Position numbers and translations under genes: made by a program
Notes under the pieces: model-generated
What the model saw: the letters and a program-made list of their open reading frames with translations, nothing else
Databases searched by the model: none
Told to the model about the DNA's origin: nothing
Shown: positions 1 to 5,709 of the stretch, piece after piece
How the letters are laid out: every line of letters begins with the position of its first letter
Position numbering within the stretch: position 1 is the first letter of the stretch
Source of the DNA: Nocardia sp.
GTDB taxonomy: Bacteria; Actinomycetota; Actinomycetes; Mycobacteriales; Mycobacteriaceae
Reading direction: 5' to 3'
NCBI GenBank assembly: GCA_013361595.1
Contig: JABFXT010000180.1
Coordinates: 1-5,880 of the forward strand
Length of the DNA: 5,880 nucleotides

Positions 1-2
1 CG

Positions 3-113
3 GTCGATCTCTCGGAGCTGGATCCGGACCAGGCCGCCGCCGTCCGCGCGCCGCGGGGGCCGGTGGGCGTGCTGGCCGGGGCGGGTACCGGGACGACCCG
101 CACCATCACCTAG
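3..113 (+). pseudogene. uvrD2: N-terminal fragment of uvrD2, interrupted by a stop in the Walker A region
   Basis: Read in the same frame as the helicase ORF that follows, this stretch encodes the conserved UvrD2 N-terminus. It contains a Q-motif-like LDPDQAAAV, then APRGPV and LAGAGTG, the start of the Walker A loop. In SF1 helicases the loop continues GKT; here the lysine codon position (93-95) is ACG, threonine, giving GAGTGTT. Six codons further on, where orthologues have an aromatic or histidine residue (TIT-Y/H-RI), there is TAG (111-113). The natural start codon lies upstream of the window. Both changes are single-base substitutions from plausible ancestral codons (AAG and TAC). That this is the uvrD2 N-terminus is clear. 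Whether the lesions are real, or base errors near a contig end, cannot be told from the sequence. A real TAG would end normal translation at about 36 visible codons. Confidence 0.8.
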
Positions 114-128
114 CGGATCGCGCATCTG

Positions 129-2120
129 GTGGCGGTGGGGCAGGTGCGGGCGGATCAGGTATTGGCCGTCACTTTCACGGCGCGGGCAGCCGGGGAACTC
201 CGTGGGCGGTTGCGGTCGCTGGGGCTCGGTGATGCGGCGTCGACTGTGCAGGCGCGTACCTTCCATGCCGCCGCGTTGCGGCAGCTGCGGTATTTCTGGC
301 CGCAGGTGGTCGGCGAGGTGCCGTGGCGAATGCTGGACAGCAAGTTCCCGGTGGTCGCGCAGGCCGCGAACCGGGTCGGTCTGGCTTCGGGTACCGAGAG
401 CGTGAAGGATCTGCTGGGCGAGATCGAATGGGCCAAATCGTCGCTGGTGGCGCCCGAGGACTACCCGGCGGCGGCCGCGGCCCACCGGCGCGAGACGCCT
501 TTCGCGCCCGCCCGGGTCGGGGAGGTCTACGCGGCCTATGAGTCGGTGAAGACCACGCCGGAGGGTCTGCTGCTGGATTTCGATGACCTACTGCTGCACA
601 CCGCCGCCGCGCTGGAGGACTATCCGTCTGTCGCCGACGAGTTCCGCGAACGCTATCGCTGTTTCGTCGTCGACGAATACCAGGACGTCACCCCGCTACA
701 GCAGCGGGTGCTCGATGCCTGGCTGGGTGACCGCGACGACCTCACCGTCGTCGGCGACGCCAATCAGACCATCTATTCCTTCACCGGCGCCGGGCCCGGG
801 CAGCTGCTGGACTTCTCGCGCCGGTTCCCGGATGCGACCGTGGTGCGGTTGGAGCGTGACTACCGGTCGACTCCGCAGGTCGTCGATCTCGCCAACCGGG
901 TGATCGGGATGGCGCAGGGGCGGATCGCGGGCACCCGGCTGCAGCTCGTGGGGCAGCGAGCGGACGGGCCGGAACCGGAATTCGCCGAATACGACGAGCT
1001 CGGCGCCGAGGCCGCCGATGTGGCCCGGCGGATCGGCGAGCTGCTGTCGCAGGGCATATCCGCCGCCGAGATCGCGGTGCTCTACCGGATCAACGCGCAA
1101 TCGGAAGCCTACGAGCAGGCGCTGACCGAACGCGGGATCGCCTATCAGGTGCGCGGTGGCGAGGGTTTCTTCCAGCGGCCGGAGGTACGTCAGGCCGTTC
1201 AGGAGCTACGGCGGACCGCGGTCCGCGACGACCTGCCCGAGGCATCCACCTCCGGGAAGAAATTGATCAGCCTCGTGCGGGCGGCTCTGGCGCCGGTCGG
1301 CCTCACCGCGTCCGCACCGGCCGGTGCCCAGGCGCGCCAGCGGTGGGAGTCGCTGGTGGCGCTGGTCCGGCTGACCGAGGATCTGGTGGAGCACGAACCC
1401 GGCCTCACCGCGACCGGGCTGCTACGGGAACTCGCCGCGCGGGCCGAGGCCCGGCACCCACCGACCGTGCAGGGTGTGACGCTGGCCTCGCTGCACGCGG
1501 CCAAGGGCCTCGACTGGGACGCGGTGGTCCGGGTCGGGCTCAGCGACGGCACCCTGCCCATGTCCTACACCCTCAACGGCGACGGTTCGGTCGCCGATGT
1601 GGCAGCACTCGAGGAAGAGCGCCGGCTGCTGTACGTGGGTGTGACCCGCGCCCGGATCCATCTCCGGTTGTCGTGGGCGCTGCGCCGCGGCGACGGCGAT
1701 CGCCGGCCCCGGCGGCGCTCCCGGTTCCTCACCGGCCTGGTGCCCGACAGCTCCCCGGCTTCCCGGATAGCCGCTCCGGTGCGGCCCGGGACCGATACGA
1801 GCCGCCCCGTCTGCCGGATATGCGGTCGCGCGCTGCTCGATTCGGAGACCCTGCTGCTGCGCCGTTGCAAGAACTGTGTGGGACAACCGGATACGGAACT
1901 GCTCGGTGCCCTGCAGGACTGGCGGCGGGAGAAGGCTGCCGAACTGGCGGTCGATCCGCGCGGGATCCTGGGCGTCAACACCTTGACCGCCATCGCCGAG
2001 CAGCTACCCGAGACCGAAGCCGCGCTGGCCGCACTGGGTATCGGCGAGAGCAAGATGCGCAAATACGGGGCGGAAGTGCTGGCGATCATCCGATCCCGGC
2101 GCCGTTCGATCTCCCGCTGA
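129..2120 (+). CDS. uvrD2: ATP-dependent DNA helicase UvrD2, main body lacking motifs Q and I
   Basis: This is a superfamily 1A (UvrD/PcrA/Rep) 3'-5' helicase of the actinobacterial UvrD2 type, a cytoplasmic DNA repair and replication-associated motor. Visible motifs, numbered from the GTG at 129, are: Ia, TFTARAAGE (15-23); II (Walker B), VDEYQD (181-186); III, GDANQTIYSF (209-218); IV, LERDYRST (241-248); V, GVTLASLHAAKG (449-460); VI, LLYVGVTRAR (500-509). A four-cysteine element, C562-x2-C565 and C580-x2-C583, leads into a C-terminal HRDC-like domain (about 590-655). This layout is diagnostic of UvrD2. The frame has no further stop or frameshift, but the Q motif and Walker A lie upstream of an in-frame TAG, so a product from 129 could not be a normal ATPase. 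The GTG at 129 has no convincing ribosome binding site and is simply the first usable start after the stop. The gene is therefore either a pseudogene, a truncated reinitiated protein, or intact with two sequence errors upstream. Confidence 0.88.
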   Translation: MAVGQVRADQVLAVTFTARAAGELRGRLRSLGLGDAASTVQARTFHAAALRQLRYFWPQVVGEVPWRMLDSKFPVVAQAANRVGLASGTESVKDLLGEIEWAKSSLVAPEDYPAAAAAHRRETPFAPARVGEVYAAYESVKTTPEGLLLDFDDLLLHTAAALEDYPSVADEFRERYRCFVVDEYQDVTPLQQRVLDAWLGDRDDLTVVGDANQTIYSFTGAGPGQLLDFSRRFPDATVVRLERDYRSTPQVVDLANRVIGMAQGRIAGTRLQLVGQRADGPEPEFAEYDELGAEAADVARRIGELLSQGISAAEIAVLYRINAQSEAYEQALTERGIAYQVRGGEGFFQRPEVRQAVQELRRTAVRDDLPEASTSGKKLISLVRAALAPVGLTASAPAGAQARQRWESLVALVRLTEDLVEHEPGLTATGLLRELAARAEARHPPTVQGVTLASLHAAKGLDWDAVVRVGLSDGTLPMSYTLNGDGSVADVAALEEERRLLYVGVTRARIHLRLSWALRRGDGDRRPRRRSRFLTGLVPDSSPASRIAAPVRPGTDTSRPVCRICGRALLDSETLLLRRCKNCVGQPDTELLGALQDWRREKAAELAVDPRGILGVNTLTAIAEQLPETEAALAALGIGESKMRKYGAEVLAIIRSRRRSISR

Positions 2121-2156
2121 GGGGCCTCCGGCGGAGAACTCGGCAAAACCGCAGGT

Positions 2157-2195
2157 AGAAAATGGGTTGTCGACTTCGGCGAGATTGCTTAAGGT
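2157..2195 (+). promoter_or_regulatory. whiB7 promoter with AT-rich WhiB7-binding box
   Basis: A -35 hexamer TTGTCG (2167-2172) and a -10 hexamer TAAGGT (2190-2195, fitting TAnnnT) are separated by exactly 17 bp. Immediately upstream of the -35 lies AGAAAAT (2157-2163), an A/T island in otherwise GC-rich DNA. In characterised whiB7 promoters, WhiB7 bound to the primary sigma factor uses its AT-hook to contact a short AT-rich element just upstream of the -35. This arrangement matches autoactivation. Transcription would start near 2200-2204, giving a leader of about 560 nt. Spacing and position are seen directly; function is inferred from the family. Confidence 0.65.
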
Positions 2196-2265
2196 GGAAA
2201 TCGCGCTCGGGAGGGTACATCCACGCGCACAGTTGAAAAACAGTCCAGACAACGACCACGAGTAC

Positions 2266-2275
2266 AGGAGGGAGG
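2266..2275 (+). promoter_or_regulatory. strong ribosome binding site of the leader ORF
   Basis: AGGAGGGAGG lies 7 nt upstream of ATG 2283. It offers two overlapping near-perfect anti-16S matches and is the strongest Shine-Dalgarno sequence noticed in the window. It indicates that the leader is meant to be translated and fixes the leader ORF start. Confidence 0.65.
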
Positions 2276-2282
2276 CAGTCAG

Positions 2283-2621
2283 ATGAACAGCACAACGAAT
2301 TACGGCTTCGTCGCCGTAACGCCGAATATGCGGTCGTCCGCTGCTGCTTCCCGGGGGTTCCTCGCTTTGCAGGGGACCGGCCTGTCCTGCCTCGATTTTG
2401 CCGGTGAGCAGGCGCGTATCCGCTATTCGCATCAGCCGAACATCGTCGAACCGCAGGACCAGTCCATCGCGAACTGGCACCCGGGGGCTGCATCGGCAGC
2501 CGTCGGCTCCTTCGCTATCGATCCCGCCGCAGCACCCGCAGTGGCAGGCAAGCGACCGGAAAGCCTTCGCAAAGGACACCCCGCGACCGTGAACAGGCGG
2601 CCCCACAGCCGACCAAGGTAG
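2283..2621 (+). CDS. 112-aa putative leader ORF (uORF) of whiB7
   Basis: The ORF starts with ATG behind a very strong ribosome binding site and ends with TAG, 19 nt before the terminator stem. The product is not recognised. It begins MNSTTNYGFVAVTPN, is rich in Ala, Ser, Pro and Arg, has one cysteine and one tryptophan, and ends in a basic tail (NRRPHSRPR). There is no membrane segment, signal peptide or known domain. Its third-position G/C bias is visibly weaker than in uvrD2 or the - strand genes, which argues against an ordinary conserved protein. Its place between the whiB7 promoter and the attenuator suggests a regulatory ORF whose translation senses ribosome inhibition. Known whiB7 upstream ORFs are, as far as I recall, much shorter, so either this is a lineage-specific extension or only its first codons matter. 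Initiation here is well supported; the peptide's function is unknown. Confidence 0.5.
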   Translation: MNSTTNYGFVAVTPNMRSSAAASRGFLALQGTGLSCLDFAGEQARIRYSHQPNIVEPQDQSIANWHPGAASAAVGSFAIDPAAAPAVAGKRPESLRKGHPATVNRRPHSRPR

Positions 2622-2640
2622 GGATCAACCCCACACCTCC

Positions 2641-2683
2641 TGGCCACGGGACGCAGATGCGGAACCGTGGCCAGAATTGTTTT
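2641..2683 (+). terminator. intrinsic terminator hairpin in the whiB7 leader (attenuator)
   Basis: TGGCCACGG (2641-2649) pairs perfectly with CCGTGGCCA (2665-2673). The 15-nt loop contains a small CGCA/TGCG hairpin. GAATTGTTTT follows directly (2674-2683), a T-rich run that is rare in this GC-rich DNA. It is a classic Rho-independent terminator placed within the whiB7 transcript, 19 nt after the leader ORF stop and about 80 nt before the whiB7 start. It would terminate leader transcription under non-inducing conditions. Confidence 0.65.
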
Positions 2684-2716
2684 CTGGCCTTCAGCCCACA
2701 AGGCATCGGTTCCGCA
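2658..2716 (+). promoter_or_regulatory. alternative (antiterminator-like) RNA pairing
   Basis: TGCGGAACCG (2658-2667) is perfectly complementary to CGGTTCCGCA (2707-2716). Inside it, GGCCAGAA (2669-2676) pairs with TTCTGGCC (2682-2689) around a 5-nt loop. Both pairings use bases from the terminator's right arm (2665-2673), and the inner stem also uses much of the U-run, so they cannot coexist with the terminator. They can coexist with each other as a nested structure. This is the geometry of an antiterminator. The pairings are seen directly; the switching role is inference. Confidence 0.5.
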
Positions 2717-2748
2717 GAACGAACACCGAACCGCTGCACAACAAGCTG

Positions 2749-2754
2749 AAGGAG
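2749..2754 (+). promoter_or_regulatory. ribosome binding site of whiB7
   Basis: AAGGAG lies 6 nt upstream of GTG 2761. It selects this start over the in-frame TTG at 2677, which lies inside the attenuator and has no ribosome binding site. Confidence 0.8.
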
Positions 2755-2760
2755 AACGAC

Positions 2761-3084
2761 GTGGTCACCACCACCCAGAGCTGGCCGTCGGCCACCACTG
2801 ATGTGGCGTGTAGCACCGTGGTAACCGATCTCGGGGACCAGCGGCTTCCCGCATTGCCCTGCCGCGCCGGAAACCCCGACCTGTGGTTCGCGGAGAGCCC
2901 GGGCCAGCTGGAAGAGGCCAAGGCGCTGTGCGCTTCCTGCCCGATCCGTAAAGGCTGCCTGACCGCGGCCATCGATCGGCGGGAGCCGTGGGGTGTCTGG
3001 GGCGGTGAGATCTTCGATCAGGGGGTCGTTATCGCTCGCAAGCGCCCGCGGGGCCGGCCGCGCAAGGTCGCCAGCTGTGTCTGA
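2761..3084 (+). CDS. whiB7: WhiB7, Fe-S transcriptional activator of intrinsic drug resistance
   Basis: This 107-aa WhiB-family (Wbl) protein binds a 4Fe-4S cluster and partners region 4 of the primary sigma factor. In mycobacteria WhiB7 is induced by ribosome-targeting antibiotics and switches on efflux, drug-modifying and rRNA-methylation genes as well as its own promoter. The four cluster ligands are visible: C34, C57-x2-C60 and C66. They are followed by the WhiB turn EPWGVWGGE (75-83) and a C-terminal AT-hook, RKRPRGRPRK (93-102), which distinguishes WhiB7 from other Wbl proteins. An extra cysteine at 17 and one in the C-terminal SCV are not expected ligands. The GTG start is set by AAGGAG six bases upstream. 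Length and position downstream of uvrD2 match the family. Expression is likely controlled by the leader promoter and attenuator. Confidence 0.95.
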   Translation: MVTTTQSWPSATTDVACSTVVTDLGDQRLPALPCRAGNPDLWFAESPGQLEEAKALCASCPIRKGCLTAAIDRREPWGVWGGEIFDQGVVIARKRPRGRPRKVASCV

Positions 3085-3125
3085 CAGGGACTCCGTGTCC
3101 CGCTCGGGTACACACCGACACCGGA

Positions 3126-3163
3126 AACGAGCCGCTCATCGCATCGCCGATGAGCGGCTCGTT
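3126..3163. terminator. bidirectional hairpin terminator between whiB7 and the ABC1 kinase gene
   Basis: AACGAGCCGCTCATCG (3126-3141) and CGATGAGCGGCTCGTT (3148-3163) form a perfect 16-bp stem with a 6-nt loop. It sits between two convergent genes, 41 nt after the whiB7 stop and 77 nt beyond the kinase stop. The flanks are only mildly T-rich on either strand, as is common for actinobacterial terminators. A smaller stem, GGGAC/GTCCC (3087-3101), follows the whiB7 stop directly. Confidence 0.8.
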
Positions 3164-3240
3164 CGCTTGTACGGGAGTACCGCCGGCCGCGATACCGCGC
3201 GGCCTTCCGCCGAAGCCGAGCTGTTGCGCCTGAACGCTTT

Positions 3241-4584
3241 TCAGGCGGTGTCGCGCTGCTCCCGGAAACCGGGCAGCCAGGTGGAGGCGAGCTGCATGAA
3301 CGGGACCTCGGCATCGAGCTGGGCGCAGATACCGATCGACCCGCCGAGCACCCGGAAGATCATCACGTATTCGGCCGGCAGCATCATCGCCCGCGCGGTT
3401 TTCATCTCCGGGGAGGAGTAGTCGGTCGCCTTACCCGCTACGCGCTGCATCCACCGCCGGGTGAAATGGAACGATTCGGTGCGGATCGGGTCGGTGAACG
3501 GGCGCAGATACTCTTCGATCTCGGCTTCGGTGAGTGTCCGGCCCGGCAGTACCCAGCCGTTCGCGTGCAGGAGCTCGGTGAGTTCGCCGTACTTCTCGGC
3601 GACCGCCAAGGCGAGGATACGGCCCAGCAACTCCGGGAAACCGCCCGGTAGCGGTGCGCAGGCACCGTAATCGATCACCGCGAGCTTGCCCTCCGGGGTG
3701 ATCATGAAATTGCCCGGATGCGGATCGGCGTGCAGCAGGCCCGCCGTCTCGGGGGCGGAGAAATGGAACCGGCCCATCAGCCCGGCGACCCGGTTGCGCA
3801 GCACGCGGGTGCCCTCCGGATCCGCCTGGCCGGCACTGATGATCGCGGAAACCGGTGTGCCGTCCAGCCATTCGCTGACGATCACCTTCGGCGCGCTCGC
3901 GACGACCCGGGGCACCACGAATTCGGGATGCCCGTCATAGGCTTTGCTGAACGCCCGCTGATTCGCGGCTTCGTTGCGGTAGTCCAGTTCTTCTTCGGTG
4001 CGTTCGGTGATCTCGGCGAGCAGCGGTTTCACATCGGCGCCGGGGATGACCTTCGCGAACAGGCCGGTCATCCGGTTCAGGGTGCGCAGATCGGCACGCA
4101 ACGCCTCGTCCGCGCCCGGGTACTGCACCTTCACCGCGACCGGGCGCCCGTCCGACCAGACCGCCTTGTGCACCTGACCGATACTGGCCGACGCGGCGGG
4201 GGTGTCGTCGAACTCCTGAAAACGTTTACGCCAATCGGTGCCGAGTTGCTGATCGAGCACCCGGTGTACGGTGGCCGCGGGCATCGGGGGCGCTGCGGCC
4301 TGCAGTTTGGTCAGCGCCTCGCGATAGTGCTCGCCGAACTCCTCCGGAACGGCGGCCTCCATCACACTGAGGGCCTGGCCGAACTTCATCGCACCGCCCT
4401 TGAGCTCCCCCAGGACGGCGAACAGCTGTTCGGCCGCCTTCTGGTTCAGCTCGGTATTGATCTCCTTGCGATCACCGCCCGCGAGCTTCTTGCCGAAACC
4501 GACCGCGGCGCGCCCCGCTACCCCCAGCGGAATCTTTGCCAACTTCGCATTGCGGGACATAGGCCGGCGCACGATCTCAGACAC
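3241..4584 (-). CDS. ABC1/AarF/UbiB-family atypical kinase
   Basis: This 447-aa protein of the ABC1 (ADCK/UbiB) protein-kinase-like family is orthologous by position and sequence to M. tuberculosis Rv3197. Characterised ABC1 proteins bind and hydrolyse ATP and several support quinone or lipid metabolism; the substrate of this group is not known. Visible family features are the KxGQ motif K67-F-G-Q70, the alanine-rich nucleotide loop PAASASIGQVH (129-139), the invariant lysine in VAVKVQYPG (K152), a glutamate-rich segment near 196-199, the catalytic loop HADPHPGNF (285-293) and the metal-binding D305 in VIDYGA. The key residues look intact, so the kinase fold is probably active. There is no signal peptide or clear membrane helix. 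The start is GTG: family members begin with a similar short stretch before RNAKLA, and a GGGGGA run abuts the GTG. An in-frame ATG eight codons later is possible. It follows the cyclodehydratase-like gene by 81 bp on the same strand, so the two may be cotranscribed. Confidence 0.9.
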   Translation of the reverse strand: MSEIVRRPMSRNAKLAKIPLGVAGRAAVGFGKKLAGGDRKEINTELNQKAAEQLFAVLGELKGGAMKFGQALSVMEAAVPEEFGEHYREALTKLQAAAPPMPAATVHRVLDQQLGTDWRKRFQEFDDTPAASASIGQVHKAVWSDGRPVAVKVQYPGADEALRADLRTLNRMTGLFAKVIPGADVKPLLAEITERTEEELDYRNEAANQRAFSKAYDGHPEFVVPRVVASAPKVIVSEWLDGTPVSAIISAGQADPEGTRVLRNRVAGLMGRFHFSAPETAGLLHADPHPGNFMITPEGKLAVIDYGACAPLPGGFPELLGRILALAVAEKYGELTELLHANGWVLPGRTLTEAEIEEYLRPFTDPIRTESFHFTRRWMQRVAGKATDYSSPEMKTARAMMLPAEYVMIFRVLGGSIGICAQLDAEVPFMQLASTWLPGFREQRDTA

Positions 4585-4665
4585 TCCCCCATCATGGCCG
4601 ACAACCCTGACTGTCTGCCATGGAAAACCGAAGAGAATTACCCTCGACGCCCGATGTGAATGTCA

Positions 4666-5529
4666 TCACACGCCCGCCGAAGTGGTGTTCCCCACACAAC
4701 CGCACCGGGGATGCGGCGCCCATCGGCGCCGGTCGAGGAACCGGGTGTCGAGATCGAGTTCGAGTGTTCCGTCCAGCGTTTCCGGCGGACGGCCCGGTTC
4801 GCAGGCGATGATCGTCTCCAGTTCACCGAGTGCCAGTGCCGCCACCGCGGCGATACCGGCGGGACCGGCATGGCCGGTGCGTCCCAGCAGTTGCGCGGCC
4901 AGCCGCGGCCAATCCGGATCGTGGTCGGCTCGCGTCATATCCGCACAGCGCAGGCAACTGGTGCGCCCGGGCTGCACCAGCGGCCCGACGATCCCCTTTC
5001 CGTCGCGTAGCCGGACCACCAGATGAGCGGTACGCGCCCGGGACAGATCGCGCACCACCCGTGGATCGGGGATCAGCGCGTCGGCCAGGACCACGAGATC
5101 GGCGGGCCGCGTCCGGCCGTCGATTCCGCCGTGGTGGTCACGTGACCGCTGCGGCCGGATCCCCAAGTTTCGCAGTCCCGCCGCGACGGCCTCGGTGAGC
5201 GGGCCGATGCCGTGCACCCGGATCGTGCGCACCCGACCGGCGGGCCGAGGTGGATGGACCAGCAGGCCCGCGGTATCGAGCACCGCGAGCAGAGCGGTGG
5301 CCCGGCCGGGTTCCACTCCGAGCGACCGAGCCTGCCAGATGATGGCGGGCACGCTGTTCAGCCCATCGATCAACCGCAGGAAACCCAGCACCTGCTGGGT
5401 TTCCAGACCGGGGGTCGTACACAGCACGGCGGTTTCCGGGTCCCAGCCCAGCTGAACCTGTCCGGTGGATCGGACCAGGATCGGCACCCGGGGATGCAGG
5501 AGTGGGCCACGTGGCCGGAGCGTCGTCAT
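4666..5529 (-). CDS. stand-alone ThiF-like / TOMM cyclodehydratase-like protein (Rv3196 type)
   Basis: This 287-aa protein resembles the E1/ThiF-like partner (C-protein) of azole-forming cyclodehydratases, and its location corresponds to M. tuberculosis Rv3196. Features, numbered from ATG 5529: an N-terminal winged-helix-like region after LGWDPE; a Rossmann-type turn HGIGPLTEAVAAG (about 106-118); the strand ADLVVLADA (143-151); VGPLVQPGRTSCLRC (181-195), typical of this family; DPDWPRLAAQL; and a C-terminal PHPRCGC. C192, C195, C276 and C278 (CxxC plus CxC) are likely zinc ligands. In such proteins the ThiF fold usually serves peptide binding, not adenylation. No YcaO protein or precursor-peptide gene is in the window, so a thiazole/oxazole pathway is not supported and the function is unknown. 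ATG 5529 has a GCGGGG just upstream; an in-frame GTG at 5571 would add 14 residues but has no ribosome binding site and begins close to the DnaA-box repeat. Confidence 0.75.
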   Translation of the reverse strand: MTTLRPRGPLLHPRVPILVRSTGQVQLGWDPETAVLCTTPGLETQQVLGFLRLIDGLNSVPAIIWQARSLGVEPGRATALLAVLDTAGLLVHPPRPAGRVRTIRVHGIGPLTEAVAAGLRNLGIRPQRSRDHHGGIDGRTRPADLVVLADALIPDPRVVRDLSRARTAHLVVRLRDGKGIVGPLVQPGRTSCLRCADMTRADHDPDWPRLAAQLLGRTGHAGPAGIAAVAALALGELETIIACEPGRPPETLDGTLELDLDTRFLDRRRWAPHPRCGCVGNTTSAGV

Positions 5530-5576
5530 ACCCCGCAGTATGCGAGTGCCGTTGCGGCGCAACCGGTTCACCGGAC

Positions 5577-5613
5577 CGGGTTGTCCACAGGTATACGGCC
5601 TGTGGACAACCCG
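5577..5613. repeat. 14-bp inverted repeat formed by two head-to-head DnaA boxes
   Basis: CGGGTTGTCCACAG (5577-5590) and its exact reverse complement (5600-5613) flank a 9-nt spacer. Each arm contains TTGTCCACA, the consensus DnaA box of high-GC actinobacteria: at 5581-5589 on the + strand and at 5601-5609 on the - strand. The element lies upstream of the cyclodehydratase-like gene and about 100 nt beyond the stop of the preceding - strand gene. As RNA it would fold into a stable hairpin, but no U-run follows on either strand. It could be a DnaA-binding site, a hairpin terminator, or an intergenic repeat. Confidence 0.7.
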
Positions 5614-5628
5614 TGATCGCCCAGGTGA

Positions 5629-5659
5629 GAGGGCCTCCGCGAGGGGGTTTCCGGCCCTC
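5629..5659 (-). terminator. possible weak hairpin downstream of the partial metalloprotease-type gene
   Basis: GAGGGCC (5629-5635) and GGCCCTC (5653-5659) form a 7-bp perfect stem around a 17-nt loop, about 50 nt beyond the stop of the - strand gene at 5710. No T-run follows on the - strand, so an intrinsic terminator is uncertain. Confidence 0.25.
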
Positions 5660-5709
5660 GCCGAAAATCGTGCGGAATCGGCGCGGAAATCTCTCCCGCG
5701 CCACCCACG

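Larger units (their letters stand above)
2200..2760 (+). promoter_or_regulatory. long 5' leader of whiB7 (attenuation region)
   Basis: This stretch between uvrD2 and whiB7 holds no conventional conserved gene. It contains, in order, a strong Shine-Dalgarno with a 112-codon leader ORF (2283-2621), a terminator hairpin (2641-2683), competing downstream pairings (2658-2716), and the whiB7 ribosome binding site. Long leaders carrying an upstream ORF and controlling transcription through ribosome-sensitive attenuation are established for whiB7/wblC genes in actinobacteria. The parts seen here fit that scheme, although this leader ORF is unusually long. Confidence 0.6.

Noticed and set aside
1343..2158. 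271-codon open frame on the + strand overlapping uvrD2
   Set aside because: Out-of-frame shadow of a high-GC gene; Arg/Gly/Pro-rich with no domain, while uvrD2 motifs V and VI, the cysteine element and HRDC lie in the real frame.
2004..2606. 200-codon - strand open frame across the end of uvrD2 and the whiB7 leader
   Set aside because: No ribosome binding site, no recognisable domain, antisense to the conserved uvrD2 C-terminus and to the leader elements.
2677..2760. Longer whiB7 start at TTG 2677
   Set aside because: It would begin within the terminator U-run with no ribosome binding site; the family N-terminus and the AAGGAG site both support GTG 2761.
3718..4659. 313-codon + strand open frame antisense to the ABC1 kinase
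   Set aside because: The composition is that of an antisense shadow (His/Arg/Gly-rich), and the opposite strand encodes a protein with all ABC1 motifs.
4585..4665. Possible separate promoter for the ABC1 kinase (TAATTC-like -10 in the 81-bp gap)
   Set aside because: No -35 hexamer at an acceptable spacing was found; cotranscription with the upstream gene is equally plausible.
5551..5563. Short palindrome GTTGCG-G-CGCAAC near the start of the cyclodehydratase-like gene, considered as an operator
   Set aside because: Only 6 bp arms in GC-rich DNA; common by chance and without a matching promoter at proper spacing.
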